A stretch of DNA of 43,514 nt from contig JADQBV010000201.1 in the NCBI GenBank assembly GCA_016278415.1, forward strand, positions 1-43,514, read 5' to 3'. Position 1 is the first letter of the stretch. The number at the start of each line of letters is the position of its first letter. Origin of the DNA: Halanaerobiales bacterium. Lineage in GTDB: Bacteria; Bacillota_F; Halanaerobiia; Halanaerobiales; DTU029. Made by a program: the position numbers and the translations under genes. Positions 1 to 8,446 of this stretch are shown one piece after another. Below the pieces are notes generated by a model. It ran no database searches and was not told the origin of the DNA. It saw only the letters and a list, made by a program, of their open reading frames with translations.

Positions 1-1367
1 CAAAGGTGATTGTAAATACAGATATTACAAGGGAAAAAGAATTAAGTGATAATTACAACACTATACTCAATAATATACCAGAAATAATTACATATTTTAA
101 TGATGAACTAAATTTAGATTTTATAAATAATGCCTTTGCTAATCATTTAGGCTATGATAGTGACATCTTATTTAGTGGTAATGCTTCGCATTTCTTATCT
201 GAAGATATCATAAATTTATGGCATGACAAACTAGACTTTGTTTTTAAAAATAGAGAAAGAAATGATTTTGAATATTGTTTTGATATTAGTGATGAAACCC
301 GTTATTTTCATACTAGATTAATCCCGACAAATTCTAATGAAGATAAAGCTGATAAATTATCTAGTATTCTTGGTATTACAGAAGATATTACGAAAAAAAA
401 AGCATTACACCATCAACTTGAAGAGCAAAAAGCAAATATGCAGCAGCTTTTTGAGAATTCACCACTTGCTGTTGTTTTACTAAGTCATAATAACGAAGTA
501 CTTAAACTGAATAACAGTTTTTCTGAACTTTTCGGTTATAATTATGAAGAATTAAAAAACCTAAACTATTTTGATACAATAATACCGGAAAAAATTATCC
601 CTTCTAATCTGGAGGAAATAGAACAAGTTAGTATTGGTAAAGAGATTTATCTAGAAAGTAAGCGTGTGAAAAAAGATGGAGATGAAATTGAGGTCTCTGT
701 AACGGCTTTTCCTGTTTTATTAAAGGAAAGCAAGATAGGGAAGTATATTATTTATGAAGACATTAGTGAGAGAAAAGAAAATGAACGCTTACAGAATGAA
801 TTTTCCAATGCCTTAATAGATTCCCTAATAAAGGTACTGGAGTTACATGATGAATATACCGGTGGACATTCTTATAGAGTAGCTGAACTAGCAGGGCAGA
901 TTGCCATGGATATGAATTTAACAGAGAAAGAGGTAGATGATTGTTACAAGGCAGCACTCCTGCATGATATAGGGAAGATATTAATACCTAAAGAGATATT
1001 ACACAAAAAAGGGGAACTGACTTCTGAGGAATATGCAATAGTCAAAAGACACCCTATTTTTGCCTGGGAAATATTAAAGACCTCAGGCTATTTGGATCAA
1101 ATTGCCCTTTATGTCAAACATCATCACGAGTCATGGGGAGATACTGGCTATCCTGATAATTTGAAGGAGGATAATATCCCTCTGATATCTCAGATTATAC
1201 GGGTCGCTGATTTCTGGGACAGTTTATTATCTGACCGTTCTTATCGTCCGGCCCATAATAAAGATAAGGCTAGGGAAATAATGATAGAAAATGGTGGAAA
1301 GGCGTTTTCGTTAAACTTACTCAAAGTCTTCCTCAAGATACTGGACAAGAACCAGGAAGAGGGGTAG
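1..1367 (+). CDS. PAS-domain HD-GYP c-di-GMP phosphodiesterase, 5'-truncated by window edge
   Basis: Probable cyclic-di-GMP phosphodiesterase with PAS sensor domains. The frame is open from the first bases; the GTG at 6 lies inside what looks like the closing PAC segment of a PAS domain (VNTDITREKE), so the true start is probably upstream of the window. Two further PAS/PAC units follow (about residues 15-130, closing with EDITKKK, and 145-260, closing with YEDISERKEN). A C-terminal HD-GYP domain (about 270-445) has the metal and signature motifs GGHSYR, LLHDIGK, KRHP, HHHE and TGYP, all intact. No transmembrane segment is visible in the part present, so the sensing part seen is cytoplasmic. 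A DUF342 gene starts 6 bases after the stop, so the two are probably co-transcribed. The domain call is firm; the signal sensed is unknown. Confidence 0.9.
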   Translation, partial: KVIVNTDITREKELSDNYNTILNNIPEIITYFNDELNLDFINNAFANHLGYDSDILFSGNASHFLSEDIINLWHDKLDFVFKNRERNDFEYCFDISDETRYFHTRLIPTNSNEDKADKLSSILGITEDITKKKALHHQLEEQKANMQQLFENSPLAVVLLSHNNEVLKLNNSFSELFGYNYEELKNLNYFDTIIPEKIIPSNLEEIEQVSIGKEIYLESKRVKKDGDEIEVSVTAFPVLLKESKIGKYIIYEDISERKENERLQNEFSNALIDSLIKVLELHDEYTGGHSYRVAELAGQIAMDMNLTEKEVDDCYKAALLHDIGKILIPKEILHKKGELTSEEYAIVKRHPIFAWEILKTSGYLDQIALYVKHHHESWGDTGYPDNLKEDNIPLISQIIRVADFWDSLLSDRSYRPAHNKDKAREIMIENGGKAFSLNLLKVFLKILDKNQEEG

Positions 1368-1373
1368 TGTAAA

Positions 1374-3134
1374 ATGTTTCTAGATAATAATAATTCCGAT
1401 GGAACTGTAGCAATAAAAAATGGAGAACTTATCATAAACGATCCCCGTGATCTAGGTCGGTACCCTCGTATTAGTCCTGGGGAAAATGTAAATCTATATA
1501 TTAATAATAGAATACTTGAAGACGAAGTAGTAGTTAGTGAAGATGTTCAAGAAAACATAAAAATAGAAATTAACTGTCCAAGGTCTGGCATAGATTTTTC
1601 ATTAAAGATATCTGAAGATAAATTAAAGGCCTATTTAAAAATAGACATTCTTCCTGAACTTAAGTTAATATTAAAAGATAAAGAAGCAAGTAACCACCTT
1701 ATAATTGAAACGGAAGTAAAAGAAAGTAAAAGTCCTGTTCTTCTAAAGGATGATGTAAACTCATATCTACAGGAAAAAAATATTGTCTATGGAATAAAGG
1801 AAGAAAATATTAATCAATTAATTAATGATAATAAAAGTTCAAAAACACTTATTGCAGAGGGAAAAGAACCTGTCAAAGGAGAAGATGCCCGCATAATAAA
1901 TACTAGTCTCTATAAGCGTCATGATATTAAGGACTTTACTAATATTGAATCCTTTGTTAAAGGTGATATGATCGCTTACAAAGTATCTGCAAACACAGGT
2001 GAAGAGGGCATTGATATATACGGCAATAGCATCAAACCTAAACCAGCAAAGGAGATTAATTTGAAGGCTGGTGATGGTGTTATAATCAGCAAAGATGGAT
2101 TGAAGGCTGTTGCCCAGAAAAGCGGTAGAGCAAGCTTTGATGAATATAATAATACAACTAAAATATCTATAATATCTGAATATATAATTAAAGGTAATGT
2201 TGATAAAACCACAGGCAATATAAACTATCAGGGAGATTTATTTATCACTGGTAATATCAATGACTACTTTGACATTAATGTAAGTCATAATATTCAAGTT
2301 GGTGGGAATATTGCTAATGCTAGGATTGTCTCAGCTAGCGGTAATCTCAAGGTTAGAAATAATATAATAGCCAGTTATATTAATCTAGGTAATCATTTAA
2401 ATCCAGATTTATTATCTGATTTTAAATTAATCAAAAAACAAATTTCAGATTTCTTAGACGCTATTGAGCAAATAATAGGGGAGATAGACAAACGACAGGC
2501 CCAGATCAACAATTTTAAAGTAGGTAGGATTTTAAGACTACTTATTATTAATAAATTCTCCGGATTACCAGAGCAATTTAAGGATATTAATAAAAAAATT
2601 GACCCTAAAAATAAAGTCATAAAAAATAAGTTTAATGAGATCACTTCTTTAATATCAAATACTTCCATACTTGAAAAGATGGAAAATGAACTTCCCTTTA
2701 AAGATTTTTTCAGCTGGCTTGATGATATAATTATTAAACAAAGTAAAAATGAGCAAAAGCTAGATATCATTACTGGATATATTCAAAGCTCAACTATAAA
2801 TATCCTAGGGGATGTTACTATAAATAAACTTGGATGTGTAAATTCCACTATCTCAGCACTAGGGAGTATCATTGTTAAGAATAAGAAAGGGTTTCTGCGG
2901 GGAGGAAAATATAGTTCTGGGAAATTAATTTATACTTATGAGATGGGTTCTAGATTAAGCCCTACTATAGCAATAATAGGAACAAGAATCTATATTGAAA
3001 AAATTACAGGTGAATTAAAAATAATTGCACCCAAAGAAACCAGGGAATATGAAGCTTACAATAATGTCATTAATCTAAAGGTAAATGAGATGGGAAAATT
3101 TGAGGAAATGAGTAATCCTCCCCAGATAGATTGA
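1374..3134 (+). CDS. FapA family protein (DUF342)
   Basis: A 586-residue protein of the DUF342/FapA family, described in other bacteria as polymer-forming and linked to flagellar assembly or surface functions. The family is recognisable from the N-terminal SPGENVNLYI-type segment, the KGE(D) turn before the central domain, repeated short beta-helix-like strands (for example NINYQGDLFITGNI and VHVGGNI-like repeats at residues 280-340), and a long charged coiled coil (about 355-470) between two halves of the beta-helix. The ATG at 1374 is 6 bases after the preceding stop, with a GAGGGG ribosome binding site inside the end of the HD-GYP gene, so translation is likely coupled. A strong terminator follows at 3165. 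No signal peptide or membrane segment is seen. The exact role here is unknown; the pairing with a c-di-GMP enzyme suggests a motility or surface output (inference). Confidence 0.85.
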   Translation: MFLDNNNSDGTVAIKNGELIINDPRDLGRYPRISPGENVNLYINNRILEDEVVVSEDVQENIKIEINCPRSGIDFSLKISEDKLKAYLKIDILPELKLILKDKEASNHLIIETEVKESKSPVLLKDDVNSYLQEKNIVYGIKEENINQLINDNKSSKTLIAEGKEPVKGEDARIINTSLYKRHDIKDFTNIESFVKGDMIAYKVSANTGEEGIDIYGNSIKPKPAKEINLKAGDGVIISKDGLKAVAQKSGRASFDEYNNTTKISIISEYIIKGNVDKTTGNINYQGDLFITGNINDYFDINVSHNIQVGGNIANARIVSASGNLKVRNNIIASYINLGNHLNPDLLSDFKLIKKQISDFLDAIEQIIGEIDKRQAQINNFKVGRILRLLIINKFSGLPEQFKDINKKIDPKNKVIKNKFNEITSLISNTSILEKMENELPFKDFFSWLDDIIIKQSKNEQKLDIITGYIQSSTINILGDVTINKLGCVNSTISALGSIIVKNKKGFLRGGKYSSGKLIYTYEMGSRLSPTIAIIGTRIYIEKITGELKIIAPKETREYEAYNNVINLKVNEMGKFEEMSNPPQID

Positions 3135-3164
3135 ATGAAACTCCATATTGCCCTATAAAGATAT

Positions 3165-3190
3165 ACCCGCTCGTACCAGAGCGGGTTTTC
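3165..3190 (+). terminator. Rho-independent terminator after the FapA gene
   Basis: Perfect 8-bp stem ACCCGCTC / GAGCGGGT around the loop GTACCA, followed by a T-rich run. It ends the HD-GYP-FapA unit. Confidence 0.85.
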
Positions 3191-3245
3191 AACATATTAT
3201 ATAAATAATTATACAAACCACCTTAATATTAATTAGTTTTTTTTG

Positions 3246-3274
3246 TTGAATTATCATAGATATTACAGTATAAT
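3246..3274 (+). promoter_or_regulatory. Sigma-A-type promoter for the transporter-etf-glcD operon
   Basis: TTGAAT (3246-3251), a 17-base spacer, then a perfect TATAAT (3269-3274). Transcription should begin near 3281, about 50 bases before the transporter ATG. This also argues against the in-frame start at 3243, which would sit upstream of the -35 box. Confidence 0.75.
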
Positions 3275-3332
3275 AATAGCTAACTACAACCTTGTGAGTA
3301 TGGAGTATGTAGAAAAAAGGAGTGTAAAAAAA

Positions 3333-4439
3333 ATGATTAAAAAGAAGAGATCTTTGTTTCCCGCGTATTTTGCTGTTGCTTTTGTCTGGTTTACTACTCA
3401 TTTTGGAGGAGGGTTTGCCTCAGGGCGCCAGGTAGCTGAGTTTTTCGTTCAGTATGGCTGGTATTCAGTCTTTACACCTTTAGTAGCCATGGGTATCAAT
3501 GCCCTTGTTTTCTATTATGTATGGGATTTTAGTGTAGTCAACAAGACTTATGATTATCGCAGTTGGACAGATGAGTTTTATAAGCCATATGAAAAGATAT
3601 TCTCAAACTTATATGAAATAATATTTGTTATGACAATGTGTATCGCTACAGCTGTTGCCTTTGCAACAGGTGGAAACGCTATTAAGGCTGCAGTGGGCAC
3701 ACCATATATTCTCAATACTATCATTATTGCTGCTGCAATTTTCTTACTTACTATCTTTGGAGCAAATATAGTAAGAAAAGCCGCTACTGCAGTTGCAGTT
3801 TTATTAATTATCGGTGTAGCAATTGTTTATGGAGTAAATGCAATTGCAAGTTTCCCTCAAATAATTCAGGTTATTAGTTCACAGACAACACAATCCCAGT
3901 TTTGGCCAGCATTATGGAGGATGTTACTATATGCAAGTTTTCAATCACTTGCTATTGGAGCCTATATTGCTGTAGCAGATGTTTTGGAAACTAGAAAAGA
4001 TGCTACTAAAGCAGCTATTACAGGATTTGTTGTTAATGGTGCTTTATTAACTTTGGCTGGTTTAACAGTTCTGGCATATTATCCAGATATACTGGATATC
4101 CCTGTACCTACAATTTTTGTGGTTAATAATGGTATTGGTGGTGCATTTGCTGAAGGCCTAATTTCTGTCTTGATTGTCTTAGGTGTAGTATCAACAGGGG
4201 TGAATTTTGTTTTTGGTGGAGTAAAAAGGATAGTTTCCTGGTGGCCTGGAGATGAGGCTAAGGAAAAAAGTCATTCTAAAATTGTTTCACTACTATTTGT
4301 CCTACTTACCTGGTCTATAGCCTTATTTGGTTTGATTCCTCTAGTAGCTAAGGGATATAACTTCCTTGGATATATAGGAATACCTATGATAATCATTCCA
4401 GTTTTTTATAAATTAATCAAAAGAAGAATTACAAAATAA
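3333..4439 (+). CDS. YkvI family membrane transporter
   Basis: A 368-residue polytopic membrane protein, about ten hydrophobic segments, of the YkvI type (APC/LeuT-fold superfamily). The N-terminal hallmark is the glycine-rich motif GGGFASGRQ in the first membrane helix, where this family binds substrate or ions. The ATG at 3333 is chosen because AAAGGAG (3316-3322) precedes it at normal spacing and because a promoter covers the longer alternative. It is the first gene of an operon with EtfB, EtfA and a GlcD-type dehydrogenase (gap of 41 bases). By context it probably imports the 2-hydroxy acid or related organic or amino acid oxidised by the enzymes downstream; the substrate cannot be read from the sequence. 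Family confidence is good, substrate is inference. Confidence 0.8.
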   Translation: MIKKKRSLFPAYFAVAFVWFTTHFGGGFASGRQVAEFFVQYGWYSVFTPLVAMGINALVFYYVWDFSVVNKTYDYRSWTDEFYKPYEKIFSNLYEIIFVMTMCIATAVAFATGGNAIKAAVGTPYILNTIIIAAAIFLLTIFGANIVRKAATAVAVLLIIGVAIVYGVNAIASFPQIIQVISSQTTQSQFWPALWRMLLYASFQSLAIGAYIAVADVLETRKDATKAAITGFVVNGALLTLAGLTVLAYYPDILDIPVPTIFVVNNGIGGAFAEGLISVLIVLGVVSTGVNFVFGGVKRIVSWWPGDEAKEKSHSKIVSLLFVLLTWSIALFGLIPLVAKGYNFLGYIGIPMIIIPVFYKLIKRRITK

Positions 4440-4480
4440 ATTACAAAGTAAAAATATAGAAGTCAAAGGAGGTATTATCT

Positions 4481-5296
4481 TTGCATATCATTGTTCTAGT
4501 AAAACAGGTACCAGAGATGGAGAAGGTAAAATTTGATACTGATAAAGGCGTAATCGACAGGAAATCTGCAGGTGTAGAAATAAACCCCTTTGATCTAAAT
4601 GCATTAGAAACCGCTGTTCAGATAAAGGAAAGGGTAGGGGGTAAGGTCACCGCCTTGAGTATGGGTCCCCAAAGGGCAGAAGCAGTATTACGAGAAGCTG
4701 TTTCCAGAGGGGTTGATCAAGGGATTTTGCTAAGTGATAGGAAATTCGGTGGTTCTGATACCATAGCAACCTCTACTATTCTAGCTGCTGCTATCAGGAA
4801 AATTGATGAATTTGACTTGGTAATTGCAGGTGAGATGACTGTTGATGGGGATACAGCTCAGGTAGGACCACAAACGGCAGAGTTTTTGAATATCCCTCAT
4901 ATCTCATATATTACTGAACTCAGTAATATAAACGACAGTAATCTGGAAGTAGTCTGTAATGTTTGGAATGGCAGCTATAAGAAACAAATTGCCTTCCCTG
5001 GTTTAATTACAGTAACTAAGGATATAAACACCCCCCGATTACCGTCATTTAAGGACAAGATGAAATCTAGAAAAATAGAAATTACCCAATGGGACTATGA
5101 TAGTATAAAAGATGAATTAGAATCAGAGTTAATTGGTATAAAAGGCTCTCCAACCAGGGTAAAGAAAATAGTAATACCTGAAACCAATACTCGCCAAGGT
5201 AAAGTATGGCGTGATTCAGATATTGGAGAGGGATTAAAGGAAATAAGTAATCTCTGTAGGGAGAAGAATATAATTGGGGGTGAAGGAGATGTCTGA
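4481..5296 (+). CDS. etfB: Electron transfer flavoprotein subunit beta (EtfB/FixA)
   Basis: A 271-residue EtfB, which with EtfA carries electrons between the dehydrogenase encoded downstream and an acceptor such as NAD or ferredoxin. Motifs are the N-terminal HIIVLVKQVPE strand, the NPFDLNALE segment, and the MTVDGDTAQVGPQ loop. The DGDTAQVGPQ sequence is the form found in EtfB subunits of electron-bifurcating or confurcating complexes such as the lactate dehydrogenase of Acetobacterium. The start is TTG at 4481, with a perfect AAAGGAGGT at 4465-4473 and 7 bases of spacing; no ATG fits. The stop overlaps the start of etfA by 8 bases, which implies coupled translation. Bifurcation itself is inference. 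Confidence 0.9.
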   Translation: MHIIVLVKQVPEMEKVKFDTDKGVIDRKSAGVEINPFDLNALETAVQIKERVGGKVTALSMGPQRAEAVLREAVSRGVDQGILLSDRKFGGSDTIATSTILAAAIRKIDEFDLVIAGEMTVDGDTAQVGPQTAEFLNIPHISYITELSNINDSNLEVVCNVWNGSYKKQIAFPGLITVTKDINTPRLPSFKDKMKSRKIEITQWDYDSIKDELESELIGIKGSPTRVKKIVIPETNTRQGKVWRDSDIGEGLKEISNLCREKNIIGGEGDV

Positions 5297-6284
5297 GGAA
5301 AATTTTAGTGGTATATTAATTTTTGCAGAACAGCAGGATGGTATAATCCATCGTGTAAGTTATGAACTATTAAATAAAGCCAGGGAATTAGCTGACAGGC
5401 TTCAATGTCAGGTTTTTGCTGCGGTTCTAGGACCTAATGATATGAATGTTGATGAGTTAATTTACCATGGTGCTGACAGGGTTTATTATATGGCCTCTGA
5501 TGTCTTTAATCAGCCCCTTGAATTTCAATATCAAAAAAACTTATTGTTACTAATAGAAGATATAAGACCGGAGATAATATTATTTGGAGCAACTCCATTT
5601 GGACGTTCACTTGCCCCACGTATATCAGCAGCACTGGGAACAGGATTGACTGCTGATTGTACAGGGTTAGAGATAGATGAAAGTGATAATTTTATTCAGA
5701 TTCGACCAGCCTTTAGTGAACATATTCTAGCACATATTAGTACAGAGACATATCCTCGAATAGCTACAATTAGATACAAGGAATTCCCTGAAGGATTAAG
5801 AGATACATCCCGAAAAGGTGAAATAGTAAAGAGAGAACCTGTAGTTGTAGAAGGTGATTCTGTTAAAATCATTGAAAAGTTAAAAGAACAGCAGGTAAAT
5901 ATTACTGAAGCTGAAGTAATTGTTGCTGGTGGTAAGGGTATTAAAAGGGCGGAAGACTTTAAATTATTAAAGGAATTAGCAGAATTACTAGGAGGGACAA
6001 TAGCTGCTTCTAGGGATTTAGTGGATGAGGGATTTATTTCTAGAGAATACCAGGTTGGCTATAGTGGTAATAGAGTAAAACCAAAGATATATTTTGCCTG
6101 TGGAATATCTGGTGCACCACAGCACCTTGCAGGTATGAAAGATTCAGAAACAATTGTGGCTATTAATACTAATCCTTCTGCACCTATTTTAGCTATTGCT
6201 GATTATGCTATTATAGGGGATTTATATCAGGTACTACCAGCATTAATTGAAGAGATTAGTAGTTCAAGTAAGGAGGCATTTTAA
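5289..6284 (+). CDS. etfA: Electron transfer flavoprotein subunit alpha (EtfA/FixB)
   Basis: About 331 residues with the EtfA layout: an N-terminal alpha/beta domain and a C-terminal FAD-binding domain with the motifs ASRDLVDEGFI, QVGYSGNRVKPKIYFACGIS and the NTNPSAPI segment. It starts directly with the flavoprotein fold; the extra N-terminal iron-sulphur segment of some bifurcating EtfA proteins is absent. The ATG at 5289 was chosen because GGGGGTG lies 6 bases upstream. In-frame TTG (5274) and GTG (5280) are possible alternatives. The stop TAATG overlaps the next ATG by one base, so etfB-etfA-glcD form a tightly coupled unit. The partner is the GlcD-type dehydrogenase. Confidence 0.9.
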   Translation: MSEENFSGILIFAEQQDGIIHRVSYELLNKARELADRLQCQVFAAVLGPNDMNVDELIYHGADRVYYMASDVFNQPLEFQYQKNLLLLIEDIRPEIILFGATPFGRSLAPRISAALGTGLTADCTGLEIDESDNFIQIRPAFSEHILAHISTETYPRIATIRYKEFPEGLRDTSRKGEIVKREPVVVEGDSVKIIEKLKEQQVNITEAEVIVAGGKGIKRAEDFKLLKELAELLGGTIAASRDLVDEGFISREYQVGYSGNRVKPKIYFACGISGAPQHLAGMKDSETIVAINTNPSAPILAIADYAIIGDLYQVLPALIEEISSSSKEAF

Positions 6285-7690
6285 TGAAACAGGAAATAAT
6301 TGATGAATTAATTAAAATAACGGATAGTGATTGGGTAGATACAGATAGTGAAAGGGTAATGACATATAGTAAGGATAGTACCAGCAATGCTTATAGTATG
6401 ATTGCTCCAGACCCTGTAGAGGGTAGTGTAATAGTAAAACCTGCAGATGCCGAGGAAGTTTCAGCCATCTTGAAGCTTGCTAACAAAGAAGGTGTTTCTG
6501 TAATCCCACGAGGTGGTGGGACCGCTATTTCAGCTAATGCAATAGTTACTGAACCGTCTATTATACTATCTGTAGAGAGAATGAATAAGATATTAGAGAT
6601 TGATGAAGGGAATTTGATGATAAGTTGTGAAACCGCTGTCACCCTAGGAGACTTAATAGAAGCCCTCAAGGAGAAAGATAATCTCTATTTCCCACTTCAT
6701 CCAGGTGATGAGGGTGCTCATGTTGGTGGTATGGTTAGTATGAATGCCGGTGGTGTGAGAGCAGTAAAACATGGTATTATGCGCAACCAGGTACAGGGCA
6801 TGGAAGTTGTATTACCAACAGGAGAAGTTGTTATGTACGGTGGTAGTAAAGGTAAATTAATTAAAAATAATGCTGGTTATGATCTGATGCAACTCTTAAT
6901 TGGGAGTGAGGGTACCTTAGGTGTTATAACAAAGGTAGTCTTAAAGCTGTATCCAGAGCCTAAAGCCAGTGGTACCTTGATAATCTCCTATGATGACAGA
7001 CATGATGCCTTTAAAACTGTTACGAAAATCTTACAAGCAGGTATAATTCCCATGGCCATAGAATATGTTGAGAAACGGGAGATCGAAATGGCTGCAGAAG
7101 ATGTATCAATGGAATGGCCGGCTAAAAGTGGTAACTGCTATTTGATGGTTATCCTATCTGAAGATAATGAAGATGACCTCTTTGAAAAGGGCGGTATGAT
7201 AGATGAAATATGTAGTGAATTTAATGCTAAAGACATGTTAATAGCTCAAACCCTGGCTGAACAAAGGGATATATTGGATATTAGGAGTCATATCTTACCT
7301 GCAATACAGGATGGAATAGTGGATAGTCCTGATGTGACAGTACCACGCGGAAGCCTTGCTGACTATCTTGATATACTTGAGGAATTGGAAGAAAAGTATA
7401 ATACTAAAATACCAGTCATCGCACATGCTGGTGATGGTAATCTTCATACAGTGATAATGAAAGATAATGGTGAAATTCCACCTTATTATAATGAACTGAA
7501 GAGTGAATTATATTTAAAGGCAATAGAGCTTGGTGGTACTATAACAGGAGAACATGGTGTTGGTAGCTTACGATTAAAAAATTTACCGATGATGTACTCT
7601 GAAAGAGAACTGGAAATAATGTGGAAGATTAAAGAGGCCTTTGATCCCAATAATATCTTGAATCCTGGGAAATCTGTCTTGAAGAGGTAA
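6284..7690 (+). CDS. glcD: FAD-binding 2-hydroxyacid dehydrogenase, GlcD/LctD type
   Basis: A 468-residue FAD oxidoreductase of the glycolate/D-lactate dehydrogenase family (PCMH-type FAD domain plus FAD-oxidase C domain). Motifs in order are PRGGGTAISANAI (about residue 75) and HPGDEGAHVGGMVSMNAGG (about 142-160) for FAD binding, HAGDGNLH (about 383) and GEHGVG (about 422) around the active site, and the C-terminal DPNNILNPGK. It oxidises a D-2-hydroxy acid such as lactate, passing electrons to EtfAB. AAGGAGG at 6270-6276 precedes the ATG. Gene order etfB-etfA-dehydrogenase matches lctBCD of Acetobacterium woodii, where lactate oxidation is driven by ferredoxin. Substrate specificity (lactate, glycolate or another acid) is not decided by sequence. 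Confidence 0.88.
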   Translation: MKQEIIDELIKITDSDWVDTDSERVMTYSKDSTSNAYSMIAPDPVEGSVIVKPADAEEVSAILKLANKEGVSVIPRGGGTAISANAIVTEPSIILSVERMNKILEIDEGNLMISCETAVTLGDLIEALKEKDNLYFPLHPGDEGAHVGGMVSMNAGGVRAVKHGIMRNQVQGMEVVLPTGEVVMYGGSKGKLIKNNAGYDLMQLLIGSEGTLGVITKVVLKLYPEPKASGTLIISYDDRHDAFKTVTKILQAGIIPMAIEYVEKREIEMAAEDVSMEWPAKSGNCYLMVILSEDNEDDLFEKGGMIDEICSEFNAKDMLIAQTLAEQRDILDIRSHILPAIQDGIVDSPDVTVPRGSLADYLDILEELEEKYNTKIPVIAHAGDGNLHTVIMKDNGEIPPYYNELKSELYLKAIELGGTITGEHGVGSLRLKNLPMMYSERELEIMWKIKEAFDPNNILNPGKSVLKR

Positions 7691-7816
7691 GTATGTTTTT
7701 AGTGATAAATATGAACAGAGATGAAGATTAGTAAGTTGAATTAGATATTTAGTAAATATAAAGAGAATATTGTTTAGGTGAGCTGTAAGCATTTGTATTT
7801 GCTCGGTTCTATGGTA

Positions 7817-7840
7817 GGGGGGAGAAATCTCCTCTTTTTT
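7817..7840 (+). terminator. Terminator after glcD
   Basis: GGGGGGAG - AAAT - CTCCTCTT forms an 8-bp stem including G-T pairs, followed by TTTT. The 125 bases between glcD and this hairpin hold no gene. Confidence 0.65.
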
Positions 7841-7909
7841 ATTTGTCTAAATAATTTTGATTATTTCTCAAATGTTGAAAATCATAAGAATACAAAACTA
7901 TCGTGTTCA

Positions 7910-8075
7910 AGACGGATTGGATGTTAAATGGAAAGATGTAAAACGGTATAGCGGTTTTTTACTTTTTATACAGGACATAGTAACTATTTAGCGAAATATA
8001 TTATTATATTATAGAACATTAGTAATTTAGATTATTAACTCTAACTGAGTTCGGTAATATTAGATAATGTGGAAA
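7910..8075 (+). pseudogene. Decayed second copy of a phage holin-like gene tail, its terminator and the promoter beyond it
   Basis: The stretch TTGGATGTTAAATGG(A)AAGATG matches the end of the holin-like gene at 36.12 kb (residues LDVKW). About 40 bases are then missing relative to that copy. A damaged version of its terminator follows (CGGTATAGCGGTTTTTT against CCGCAGAAATGCGGTTTTTTT), then the shared strings CTTTTTAT.CAGGA and, 110 bases on, TCGGTAATATTA. In the other copy the last string is the -10 region of a promoter that drives a nuclease gene. Beyond these matches I see no gene in 7841-8094. Confidence 0.6.
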
Positions 8076-8094
8076 AAATTTTAAAACAAACTAT

Positions 8095-8440
8095 TGATAG
8101 TTAGGTAGTAGGCGGTAAGCATTTAGTTGAAGGGCTTGAGCCTCGAAATCATAGGCATTGGGCAAGGCCGATGCTGTCGACTGAGCAGAAGGCAACATTA
8201 TTGTAATCGATAAGCAAGAATACAATAACACCCTGGGGTCGGAGACCTCCGCATGCTATACTTAGATATGATATTGATAACTTGGGAGACCCTGTGATTT
8301 TTACTCAGAGAGATAGGATGTTTTCAAGCGATAACAAAGTAAGGGCATCTAATATTACAGGTAGTCGGATGACCGCATAGTACCGAGGAAGCGGAGACGG
8401 TTACACGAGATTGATCTTAAAAGAGAAACATATTCTGTAC
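8095..8440 (+). mobile_element. Group II intron fragment (domain I-like RNA, no reverse transcriptase)
   Basis: Several strings look like the conserved 5' half of bacterial group II introns: GACTGAGCAGAAGGCAAC, CGATAAGCAAGAATAC, AACACCC, CTTGGGAGACCC, and GGTAGTCGGAT...CATAGTACCGAGGAAGCGG just before the point where the intron-encoded protein normally starts. No reverse transcriptase reading frame follows, and I see no domain V hairpin or clear GTGYG 5' end. The element is therefore a truncated remnant that runs directly into an NTPase gene fragment. Recognition is from memory of the intron family, not from an alignment; the boundaries are approximate. Confidence 0.6.
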
Positions 8441-8446
8441 ACATAG

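Noticed and set aside
3243..3332. N-terminal extension of the YkvI-type transporter
   Set aside because: It would start at the promoter's -35 box and lacks a ribosome binding site; ATG 3333 has AAAGGAG.
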